Positions 7,433 to 14,583 of a stretch of 18,405 nucleotides of DNA are shown here, piece after piece. Origin of the DNA: Balneolales bacterium (GTDB lineage Bacteria; Bacteroidota; Rhodothermia; Balneolales; Natronogracilivirgulaceae); the NCBI GenBank assembly GCA_007131625.1, contig SLQC01000297.1:1-18405 (forward strand). Direction: 5' to 3'. Made by a program: the position numbers and the translations under genes. The notes beneath the pieces were generated by a model. That model had not been told where the DNA came from, ran no database searches, and was given only the letters and a program-made list of their open reading frames with translations. Position 1 is the stretch's first letter. Each line of letters begins with the position of its first letter.

Positions 7433-10219
7433 TCAGTCGTTCAGCAATTCATCCAGCTCATCAAGCAGTTCACCATAATTCGCCCAGTCGCCATCGCTCA
7501 TAGCCTGTCGCAGATTGCGCCAGAGCATTCGAATTTCCGAAATCTCAGCCGCAGTTCGCTCCAGTGCAGGTTCCACTGCCTGTGCCGGATCCCGAACCGG
7601 CATCGGTTCGTCCATCTCAGCGATAAGCTCTTCGTCGTCAGGGATTTCCACAGGCGCAATGCCCGGCTCCAGAAAATCGGCTTCGTCTCCAAACAGATCG
7701 ACCATTGCGGCCTGAATCGTCGGTTGCATGGATATATTGTCACCTACCGCCACAATCACACGCTGCAACTGCGGGATGTCGTCTCGGTCGGCCAGCAGAA
7801 ATACCGGCTCTACATACATGAATGAATTTTCGATGGGCACCACCAGCAGATTTCCCCGGATGACTCGTGATCCCCGCTGATCCCAAAGTGCCAGCTGACG
7901 CGAAATCTCTGGATCCTGATCGATCCGTGATTCGATCTGTGCCGGACCGAAGATCAGTCGATCCTTGGGCAGCCGGTAGGTCACCAGCTCGCCGTAATGG
8001 GCAGGATCCGATCGCGCCGCCATCCAGGCGATCATATTGTTGCGCCCTTCCGGTGTGAACGGGCTGATCAGCTTGAACTCCAGCTCATCGCCTGATTCCA
8101 CAACATCATCACCCCCGATGAGATCCCTTGGCAGCCGACCCAGTACGTAATATGGCTCCATAAGCAGTCTTTGCCCTCCGTACTGTTCAAACGGACGCTG
8201 CCAGCGGTCTTCGTCATTGTAGAAAACCCTAGGATTGGTCATGTGATACCGGCTGTATTTCTCCAACTGAACCTCGAACAGGTTGACGGGATACCGGAAA
8301 TGCTCGGCGAGCCCCTCCGGGGCGGCCTCGGCGGATTGAAACAAGTCGGGAAAGATCCCCTGGTAGATCCGGATCACCGGATCGCTGTCGTCAACCACAT
8401 AATATTCCACCGATCCCTCATAAGCATCCACCACGATTTTAACCGGGTTGCGGATGTAGTTGATGCGACCGTGCGGATCGGCGTAGGGAAACTTGGAGGA
8501 TGTAGTATAGGCGTCCTGAATCCAGACCAATCTGCCGTCGTGCACGACCATATAGGGATCTTCATCAAGTGTCAGGAATGGAGTGATCCGTTCGATGCGC
8601 TCCTGCACCCCTCGCCAAACCTGTAAACGGCTTTCGGGGTGGATATAATCGGAAAGCAGAATGTTGATATCCCCCAGCTCCCATGAAAATAAAAGTCGAT
8701 GGAACCAGCTGCTGAATGCCAACCCGCCGTTTCCGGAGTAGTGGTGATAGACATTGGCGTCGCCGGAGGGATAGTGCAGCTCTTCGGTGCCGGTGTTGAC
8801 GATGACATACCCGGGACTCTCCTTGCCGTAGTAAATGGCAGCATTGTCGATGCGGATGTCGGGATGCGTCACCGGCGGAAGATCACGTGCAATCATGATC
8901 GGCTCGCCCTGACGGTTGGTTCGTGTGACCGGACTCATCGCAATGCCGTAGCCGTGTGTATATTGCAGGTGGCGGTTAACCCAGGTGTTGGATCCGTCCG
9001 GCAGTTGTGGTGCCAGTTCCCGGCCGGCAAGCATTACCTGCTGCTTTTCACCGTCGATAGTGTACCGGTCGATGCCAATCGTGTTAAATTGATAGTATGG
9101 CCGGATTTCCTGAAGCTGACGATAGGTCTGGATGAGCAGCCGTGGATCCCAAAGGCGGATGTTATCGATCACTTTTTGATTGGCTCGGATGTCATCGGCC
9201 CGCAAAGTATCGTCGGCGGGATAATCAACATTCCGAACCTGGTCGAGTCCGTATGCGAGTCGCGTCATCTCGATGCTGTGGGTGATGTAAGGCTCTTCAA
9301 TTTCAAGTTCATTGGGATTCACCCGGAACTGCTGTACGGCAGAAGGCAGGATCAGCCGTCCGAAAATCAGGACCAGTGCTGTGAGTCCCGCCAGTCCGAT
9401 CAGTGCTTTTCCCATCGAGACCCACCGGCTGGCTAACAGAAGCAGGGCAAGCAACATCGTGAGAATGGTCGCCATCCAGAGAGTCGGCAATTCAATGGCG
9501 ACATGCGTATGTCCCGCCCCAAAAATCACGCCATCCTCCCGGAAAAGTAGTTCATAACGCGACAGGTAAAAACTTGCAGAGAGCGAAAGCAGCCAGAGCG
9601 CAGCGTTGACCTTGATATGAGTCAGTACACCGGATTTGGCACGGAGCCTTTCACCTGGTCGAAAACTGATCATGTCGGTGGCAAAGTAGACCAGAGCCAA
9701 CAGAAAGGTGACGATGAACGTGAGCGCGGTAAGGGATCCCTGCAGCATCGAAAGAAGCGGCAGCTGAAACATGTAAAAACTGATATCGCGTTCGAAGATC
9801 GGATCGACGGCGCCAAACGGTTGTATCCAAAGAAACCGGAGGGCATCGTCCCAGCGTAAGACAACGGACATTGCAAAGATAAATGCGATAAACAATGCCA
9901 GAAGCGTCAAGGCGAGACGGGTCCACTTCTGGCGACTGTCCGCCGGGATGGTGACATTCAGATTGCCGATGAGAATGGCAACGAGCCGGGAATCGTCCAG
10001 CTGGTGGGACAGGTAGCGGAAATTGATCAACAGATATGTGGCTGCCAGCAAGAAGGCGCCGAAAAACAGGATTAATTGTGCGCTCTTCAGTACCCGGAAA
10101 ATTTCGGAATATCCCAATTCTCTGAGCCAGAGATATTCCATGATCCAACTGGATGAGATCATCAGCAGGACTACGGGAATGATAATGAAAAGCGCAATTC
10201 GAAAAATACGCAGTGCCAT
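7433..10219 (-). CDS. UPF0182 family large integral membrane protein
   Basis: This 928-residue protein belongs to the UPF0182 (COG1615) family, whose biochemical role is unknown. Roughly the first 310 residues hold about seven membrane helices with short charged loops, and the remaining two-thirds is a large soluble, presumably extracytoplasmic domain. Family stretches are clear: RHLQYTHGYGIAMSPV, ESPGYVIVN, GRINYIRNPVKIVVDAY, and near the C-terminus YRLPKDRLIFGPAQIESRID and GNLLVVPIENSFMYVEPVFL. The final 90 residues are acidic and low in complexity, as is common in the family. A TTG at 10237 would add six residues. ATG 10219 was preferred because it puts MALRIFRIALFIIIP directly at the first helix. 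The symporter gene lies 70 bp upstream and altronate dehydratase 27 bp downstream. Confidence 0.92.
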   Translation of the reverse strand: MALRIFRIALFIIIPVVLLMISSSWIMEYLWLRELGYSEIFRVLKSAQLILFFGAFLLAATYLLINFRYLSHQLDDSRLVAILIGNLNVTIPADSRQKWTRLALTLLALFIAFIFAMSVVLRWDDALRFLWIQPFGAVDPIFERDISFYMFQLPLLSMLQGSLTALTFIVTFLLALVYFATDMISFRPGERLRAKSGVLTHIKVNAALWLLSLSASFYLSRYELLFREDGVIFGAGHTHVAIELPTLWMATILTMLLALLLLASRWVSMGKALIGLAGLTALVLIFGRLILPSAVQQFRVNPNELEIEEPYITHSIEMTRLAYGLDQVRNVDYPADDTLRADDIRANQKVIDNIRLWDPRLLIQTYRQLQEIRPYYQFNTIGIDRYTIDGEKQQVMLAGRELAPQLPDGSNTWVNRHLQYTHGYGIAMSPVTRTNRQGEPIMIARDLPPVTHPDIRIDNAAIYYGKESPGYVIVNTGTEELHYPSGDANVYHHYSGNGGLAFSSWFHRLLFSWELGDINILLSDYIHPESRLQVWRGVQERIERITPFLTLDEDPYMVVHDGRLVWIQDAYTTSSKFPYADPHGRINYIRNPVKIVVDAYEGSVEYYVVDDSDPVIRIYQGIFPDLFQSAEAAPEGLAEHFRYPVNLFEVQLEKYSRYHMTNPRVFYNDEDRWQRPFEQYGGQRLLMEPYYVLGRLPRDLIGGDDVVESGDELEFKLISPFTPEGRNNMIAWMAARSDPAHYGELVTYRLPKDRLIFGPAQIESRIDQDPEISRQLALWDQRGSRVIRGNLLVVPIENSFMYVEPVFLLADRDDIPQLQRVIVAVGDNISMQPTIQAAMVDLFGDEADFLEPGIAPVEIPDDEELIAEMDEPMPVRDPAQAVEPALERTAAEISEIRMLWRNLRQAMSDGDWANYGELLDELDELLND

Positions 10220-10288
10220 AATAATATGCTTATTCAAGTATGTTGTAACGGGTCTGAGCCGTTGTAATTATTTATATATTAAGGTACA

Positions 10289-11794
10289 CTATTTTTTCTT
10301 CTCCTCTATGGCATCGGCAAGGGTAGCTTCTTTTGTGTAGAATCGGCCCCATTTGGACTCTGGATCGTGAGGGGTAAGCAGCGAAACCACAACCAGGACC
10401 ATAATCGATGCCGAAGCCGCCGGCAGAATGATATACTGTTCGTTCAGCAGCTGTTCGCCGGTGGTGCTGACCAGAATCGAGTTGGCAACGGTGATGAAAA
10501 GCGTTACGCCCATTCCGGTCGCAATGGAAGAGACCCCGCCGGCGACTGTCACCCGTTTCCAGAGGAAGGCGGCCAGCAGTGCGGGGGTAAGTCCAGCCCC
10601 GACCATCGTGTATGCCGTTAGGGCCATCGCCAGGATGGTTTCAAACTGTGTAAGAAGCAGGTAGGCCATCACTCCAAGCAGTACAACCATCCCTCGCTGG
10701 AAGAAAACAATGAACTTGCTGTCGGCGGTCGGATTGATGAACCGTTGATAAATGTCGCGGGTCAGGTTGGTCGACGGTGTCAGCAGGAAGCTGTTTCCCG
10801 TGGAAGTGATGATGGCGACCGAAGCCATGATGAGCAGGAGGCCGACTGCAAGCGGCAATCCGACTTCCGTGCCGTACCGGGCGGTATGGAGTATGATCCG
10901 CTCGGAGTCACCACTGGAGAGGAATAATTCGGAGGCGGCCGGCAGTGCATTAAAATGGCTGAATGCAAAAATGGCCAGCGACGCCAGTGCGGTCTCCACG
11001 ATGATGGTTCCGATCACCCACCACAAAACAGCCGATTTTGCCGATTTTTCGTTGCGCGCAGAGAAAAATTTCTGATACATGTTCGATTCACCCAGAAGCA
11101 GGAAAAAGGTTGGAAGGAAAATGCCCATTGCCCACCAGAAATTATTATTGCCGAACAGGGTGAAATAAGAAGGATCGAGCGTGGTTGTGAGATGTTCGGC
11201 ACCGCCGATGTTGATATAAACAAGCGGAGCAGCAATGATGACAGCGGCGGTGATGACGGCACCGTTGATGATATCGACCGAGACGATGGAGAGCATCCCG
11301 GCAAAAGCAGTGAATATGACGATGAATCCAGCGGTCAGCAAGACGCCCTGCCACTCCGGAATGCCGGCCACCAGATCGAGGACAAATCCGCCCGCCCGGA
11401 ACTGATACCCGACGATGGTGGTGTAGGCAATCACGATCACGATAGTCCCGAGAATGCGCGCCCATTTGTTGTAACGCAGCTCGAGGATGTCAGGAACGGT
11501 GAATTCGGCGATCCGCCGGACACGTGCCGCCAGGAAAAAGACAATGACGATAGCGACCCAGGCTCCGGCGGCCATCCAGAGTTCCGAAAATCCGATATTT
11601 GCGGCGAGACCGGCTCCTGCGAGCAGGCTTCCCGATCCCATCCAGGTACATAACAGCGTACCGACCAACCGCGGTGTGGATACCGACCGGCCTGCGACCA
11701 TGAAATCCTCCTGGTTCTTGACCACGAAGCTCTTCCAGATTGAGATGGACATGAGCAGGACCAGATATCCGATAACTACAAAGAAAAAAATCAC
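10289..11794 (-). CDS. Sodium:solute symporter family (SSS/SLC5) transporter
   Basis: This is a 501-residue sodium-coupled secondary transporter in the inner membrane with about 13 hydrophobic helices. SSS features include the N-terminal EDFMVAGRSVSTPRL, the glycine-rich GSGSLLAGAGLAANIGF in helix 2, RIAEFTVPDILELRY, and the later STGNSFLLTPSTNLTRDIY typical of the family's conserved core. The start is GTG with a strong, well-placed GGAGG, unlike most genes here. The substrate cannot be read from the sequence; family members carry sugars, proline, pantothenate, acetate or urea. Its place upstream of UPF0182 and altronate dehydratase hints at a uronate or other carbohydrate acid, but this rests only on adjacency. 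The C-terminus ends in a lysine/glutamate tail. Confidence 0.9.
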   Translation of the reverse strand: MIFFFVVIGYLVLLMSISIWKSFVVKNQEDFMVAGRSVSTPRLVGTLLCTWMGSGSLLAGAGLAANIGFSELWMAAGAWVAIVIVFFLAARVRRIAEFTVPDILELRYNKWARILGTIVIVIAYTTIVGYQFRAGGFVLDLVAGIPEWQGVLLTAGFIVIFTAFAGMLSIVSVDIINGAVITAAVIIAAPLVYINIGGAEHLTTTLDPSYFTLFGNNNFWWAMGIFLPTFFLLLGESNMYQKFFSARNEKSAKSAVLWWVIGTIIVETALASLAIFAFSHFNALPAASELFLSSGDSERIILHTARYGTEVGLPLAVGLLLIMASVAIITSTGNSFLLTPSTNLTRDIYQRFINPTADSKFIVFFQRGMVVLLGVMAYLLLTQFETILAMALTAYTMVGAGLTPALLAAFLWKRVTVAGGVSSIATGMGVTLFITVANSILVSTTGEQLLNEQYIILPAASASIMVLVVVSLLTPHDPESKWGRFYTKEATLADAIEEKKK

Positions 11795-11798
11795 AAAA

Positions 11799-11803
11799 CC
11801 TCC
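11799..11803 (-). promoter_or_regulatory. Shine-Dalgarno sequence deciding the GTG start of the symporter
   Basis: On the minus strand GGAGG is followed by TTTT and then GTG. This fixes the symporter start and shows that the host ribosome probably still uses anti-Shine-Dalgarno pairing. The TTG start of dctM has the same GGAGG. Confidence 0.7.
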
Positions 11804-11862
11804 GTGCGGTGAGATGGGTTTTTAATCGTTGCCGGAATTACTCTCAATTGAGCGTTTATACA

Positions 11863-11877
11863 AGAAGTCGAACTTCT
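11863..11877. repeat. 15-bp palindrome AGAAGT-CGA-ACTTCT
   Basis: Six-base perfect arms flank a 3-bp centre, about 70 bp upstream of the symporter start and just before the 20-bp tandem repeats. It could be an operator half-site pair or chance. It is too short and lacks a T-run, so it is not a terminator. Confidence 0.4.
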
Positions 11878-11893
11878 GTTCCGGATGTTTTTA

Positions 11894-11953
11894 ATTCATG
11901 AGTCGATGTATTTATTCGTGTGTCGGCGTATTCATTCATGAGTCGGCGTATTC
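11894..11953. repeat. Three tandem 20-bp repeats upstream of the symporter
   Basis: There are three adjoining units: ATTCATGAGTCGATGTATTT, ATTCGTGTGTCGGCGTATTC and ATTCATGAGTCGGCGTATTC. Units 1 and 3 differ at two positions, and units 2 and 3 also at two. The period of 20 bp is close to two helical turns, so all copies face the same side of the DNA. They lie 100-160 bp upstream of the symporter start and 70-130 bp past the stop of the outer-membrane-like gene, in a 229-bp gap with no gene. Either a minisatellite or an array of regulator sites fits. Confidence 0.85.
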
Positions 11954-12023
11954 CTTCCATTTCAACTCATCAGACGAAGATAATAAATGAATGTGCGTTT
12001 ATTCACAAGTATTTGTCGGAGTG

Positions 12024-12986
12024 TCACCATACCACAAATGCCGAATTCGCCCGGATACCCACGCTGATCAGGTGCACATCAGCGGGCACGGCGGGCACTC
12101 CGCTGTCATGCAGGTACTCGTAATGCAACGCAATCCGGAAATCACCGCCGCTTCTGTGAAAATACCATCCTGTTGACACACCGCGGTTGAGCCGGAGATT
12201 CCCATCGAGGTTGACCACATGCAGGCGGGACTCCAGGAATATACCGCTGACGGATGGATTTTCGCGCCAGTGTGCCTGAAGGGTGAATTCGTTGCTCAGA
12301 TCGTTCCAGTCGGGAGCATATGCTTCAAGTTCACGCGATTTGCGGCGGTCCCAGGTGATCACATACTGATCGAATCCGGCCATGAGCATTATATCGTTTG
12401 TGCGAAAAAGTGAAGCGGGCTGTTGATACCGAACTATCATACTACTGAAAATGAGAGACCGCTCTTCGCCGCGCTCCAGATTATCGATGTCGTGCTTGCA
12501 GCGATGCATGAATCCGATCTGCAAATAGCCGGGATTAAGGTGGTTGGTGTAAAGAAGGCCTTCCTCCCAGAAGATGGCTCTTGGATTGAAGTTGATGTCA
12601 TTGTGGGGATCGGCGATGAACTGAATCTGTCCGGTCAGCAACAGGGAGGCGGTGCTGCCCTGACGCCATAGCTCAACGTAGCCGCCGAGATCCTGATACC
12701 AGAGATGATGGTCATCGCTGCTCAGAGCAAAGTATCCGAATCCGGCCCAGCCTCCAAATGTGTTGAAGCTCTGAGCCTTATTATCCGGCAAATGATGACG
12801 GTCATCCAGGAGCGGGTTGATGATAAGACCCCGGGCGGCCTGCCGCTGTGCTTCGAGTGTAGCGGGAAGCAGCATGATGATGATCGGGAGAAGGAGGACG
12901 ATCAGAATGGTTCGTGTAAATCTGATTTTGGTATGATGGCAAATGTTCAGAAAGGTCCGTGGATTCCCAGGTTCAGGATAACACAT
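12024..12986 (-). CDS. Unrecognised exported protein, probable outer-membrane beta-barrel
   Basis: I do not recognise a family. From ATG 12986 the protein has 320 residues. A basic region (HHTKIRFTRT) precedes the hydrophobic run ILIVLLLPIIIMLLPA and a plausible cleavage at LEAQ, so it is probably exported. The rest is rich in Trp, Tyr, His and Asn with alternating hydrophobic residues (GGYVELWRQGSTASLLLTGQI, FRIALHYEYL, VHLISVGIRANSAFVVW). It ends in an aromatic residue, as in beta-barrel outer-membrane proteins. The frame stays open to an ATG at 13097, but that extension would read antisense through the mnmE remnant, so the shorter start was chosen. No Shine-Dalgarno sequence is visible. 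There is no close neighbour on the same strand. The region to 13427 contains no intact gene. Confidence 0.65.
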   Translation of the reverse strand: MCYPEPGNPRTFLNICHHTKIRFTRTILIVLLLPIIIMLLPATLEAQRQAARGLIINPLLDDRHHLPDNKAQSFNTFGGWAGFGYFALSSDDHHLWYQDLGGYVELWRQGSTASLLLTGQIQFIADPHNDINFNPRAIFWEEGLLYTNHLNPGYLQIGFMHRCKHDIDNLERGEERSLIFSSMIVRYQQPASLFRTNDIMLMAGFDQYVITWDRRKSRELEAYAPDWNDLSNEFTLQAHWRENPSVSGIFLESRLHVVNLDGNLRLNRGVSTGWYFHRSGGDFRIALHYEYLHDSGVPAVPADVHLISVGIRANSAFVVW

Positions 12987-13020
12987 AACGGTTTGAAAGT
13001 TTCCCCATACCAGCCTGATA

Positions 13021-13205
13021 TGTGGAGTGAGAGGTTGCTTCGAATTTGTGATACCTGTTATAATTACCAATCTAAGAAATACGCGAAAGCTTCGCATGTA
13101 TCATCCGGAATTCGGTTCCGCCCATTACTGCGATTGTAACTGCACTTGGAGAAGCCGGTATTTTACTTCCTGGTTCCCCGCTTCACTCCATATCGCTGAT
13201 CCGTG
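13021..13205 (+). pseudogene. Degraded copy of the mnmE leader and 5' coding end
   Basis: This segment is a diverged direct repeat of 14527-14677, which holds the leader and first codons of intact mnmE. Bases 13118-13162 match 14620-14664 at 38 of 45 positions and would encode PPITAIVTALGEAGI, against PPIAAIATALGEAGI in the gene. Five of the seven codons' worth of change are at third positions. Upstream similarity includes TTCGCAT at 13091-13097. The GTG start of mnmE corresponds to GCG here. After GCCGGTATT a 30-bp insertion precedes a second match (ATCGCTGATCCGTG, near 13192-13205). Beyond this, similarity fades into unrelated sequence. No GTPase region remains, so it is a truncated, non-functional remnant. 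Confidence 0.8.
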
Positions 13206-13256
13206 ATCAACGGCAACTATTTTTTTTGTTTCGGAAGCATTTATACATTCGTTTAG

Positions 13257-13397
13257 CAGATCCGGGTATCCGCGCAGTGGGAACGGTCAGTGGAACAGGT
13301 ACTGCTGAAAGTTGAAGCAAATAGGGACTTTATTGATTATCTTGCACAAGAGCACGGTTACAATGATATCCTGCCGGTACTTGGTGTACCGTTGTGA
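13257..13397 (+). pseudogene. Possible C-terminal fragment of an unidentified protein
   Basis: This 46-codon open stretch lies between a TAG at 13254 and a TGA. It reads like the end of a genuine protein: an amphipathic helix-like part (WERSVEQVLLKVEANRDFIDYL) followed by EHGYNDILPVLGVPL. It has no ATG (a GTG exists at 13290), no upstream domain and no recognisable family. It sits directly after the mnmE remnant. It may be the 3' remnant of a gene lost when the segment was rearranged, or chance coding-like sequence. Confidence 0.35.
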
Positions 13398-13427
13398 TAT
13401 GAAAACAGAGAACATCATCACGTGATT

Positions 13428-13979
13428 ATGAAAATAATTCTGCCAGCCTTTTCTCTTTTATTTATCATATCCGGCATGGACTACTTTTCCAAATCAGAAG
13501 TGGCCGGTGCATTTGCGGAACAATTTGATACAGTTCATACATCCACCACGGTACAAAGCGTTCCGGTAAAAACACATCCAAACCATACCCTGTTTCCCGG
13601 ATCTGTATCCGTCAGCCCTTCAGCCACAGGATACATGCCCCCTGGATCCCTGTTTTCCAGGCCGCTTTCTCCGGGTTATCTCTACCTGAGCATCAACACG
13701 GATGTGTGTCCGGACAGATCGTGTCTGAATGCCGGGTACTCCGTCACATCTTATGCGTGGACTCAGTCACCTGATGATTTGCGGTGGAATAACTCAATTG
13801 ACGGGTCAATTCCGGTTTTTGATAATCTCGGTACACAGATTTTTCTTTACATGGCAAGAGATTACATACAAGGTGAGCTTAACTTTATTTCCTGGCATCA
13901 TCGCTCGAATTACCGGCGTTTTGCTCCCCGGTCGGTCTCGGAATATCAGCAACTCATCCGGCGAAACCGGTCGGGCTGA
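13428..13979 (+). CDS. Hypothetical exported protein, no recognised family
   Basis: The 183-residue product starts at ATG 13428; a GTG two codons earlier is the alternative. The N-terminus MKIILPAFSLLFIISG looks like a signal peptide. The next 55 residues are rich in Thr, Ser, Val and Pro. The C-terminal half holds the only two cysteines (TDVCPDRSCLNAGYS), close enough to form a disulfide, then an aromatic stretch (YAWTQSPDDLRWNNSIDG, LNFISWHHRSNYRRF). The last residues are basic. No Shine-Dalgarno sequence is seen, and the gene stands 36 bp before the acetyltransferase. It lies inside the segment bracketed by the mnmE remnant and mnmE, so it may be accessory. Coding status is likely but not certain. 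Confidence 0.55.
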   Translation: MKIILPAFSLLFIISGMDYFSKSEVAGAFAEQFDTVHTSTTVQSVPVKTHPNHTLFPGSVSVSPSATGYMPPGSLFSRPLSPGYLYLSINTDVCPDRSCLNAGYSVTSYAWTQSPDDLRWNNSIDGSIPVFDNLGTQIFLYMARDYIQGELNFISWHHRSNYRRFAPRSVSEYQQLIRRNRSG

Positions 13980-14015
13980 GGTTATCTTCTGATATTCAAA
14001 CAAATTAAAGAAGTA

Positions 14016-14486
14016 ATGAATATGTCCGATCAACTTTCTGTCCGAAAAGCGTTTGAATCTGATTTCGAAACATTGGTTCAATTTAATATTGCTATGGCTC
14101 TGGAGACCGAGCAGAAACATTTGTCAAGAAGCAAGATCGAATCCGGTGTAAAAAGACTATTTCAAAAACCTGAATACGGATTTTATTTGGTAGCAGAAGC
14201 CGACAGGCGAATAGTTGGTTCTTTGATGGTTACCAAAGAGTGGAGTGATTGGCGAAATGGTCTTTTCTGGTGGATTCAAAGTGTATATGTCCTCCCTGAA
14301 TATCGGCGTCGTGGTGTATATCGTTCGATGTATCAAAAAGTTGGTAAAATGGCAAAGAATCATCCGGAGGTATGTGGCAGTCGTTTATACGTGGAACGGG
14401 AAAATTTTGCTGCCCAGCAGACATACACCAGACTGGGAATGAGCAAGACTCACTATATTATGTTCGAAGAGTTGTTTAGAAAATAA
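14016..14486 (+). CDS. GNAT family N-acetyltransferase
   Basis: This 156-residue protein has the GCN5-related acetyltransferase fold, which transfers acetyl from acetyl-CoA to an amine. LSVRKAFESDFETLVQFN forms the first strand and helix. IVGSLMVTKEW is the second strand pair. WIQSVYVLPEYRRRGVYRSMY (residues 86-106) is motif A, with the pyrophosphate-binding loop RRRGVY at 97-102. ENFAAQQTYTRLGM is motif B. The usual Gly/Ala at the end of the loop is Tyr, as in a common subgroup. ATG 14016 follows AAAGAAGT; ATG 14022 is possible. The substrate is unknown. It lies between the orphan secreted gene and mnmE, 97 bp ahead of the mnmE start. Confidence 0.9.
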   Translation: MNMSDQLSVRKAFESDFETLVQFNIAMALETEQKHLSRSKIESGVKRLFQKPEYGFYLVAEADRRIVGSLMVTKEWSDWRNGLFWWIQSVYVLPEYRRRGVYRSMYQKVGKMAKNHPEVCGSRLYVERENFAAQQTYTRLGMSKTHYIMFEELFRK

Positions 14487-14583
14487 TACAGATCGCATAA
14501 TTTCGTACATTTCAGACTTTTTGCGGGTGCAGTATTGCTTTGTATCTTGTGATTCTTGTTATCCCCACCAATCCGGAACATAC

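Noticed and set aside
8699..9436. 245-codon open frame antisense to the UPF0182 gene
   Set aside because: The opposite strand carries conserved UPF0182 sequence throughout; the G+C-rich codon use explains the missing stops.
10955..11653. 232-codon plus-strand frame opposite the symporter
   Set aside because: The Asp/Gly/Glu/Arg-rich product without domains is the typical antisense of a hydrophobic transporter gene.
12987..13097. N-terminal extension of the outer-membrane-like protein
   Set aside because: It would run antisense through the mnmE remnant and put 37 extra residues before the signal peptide.
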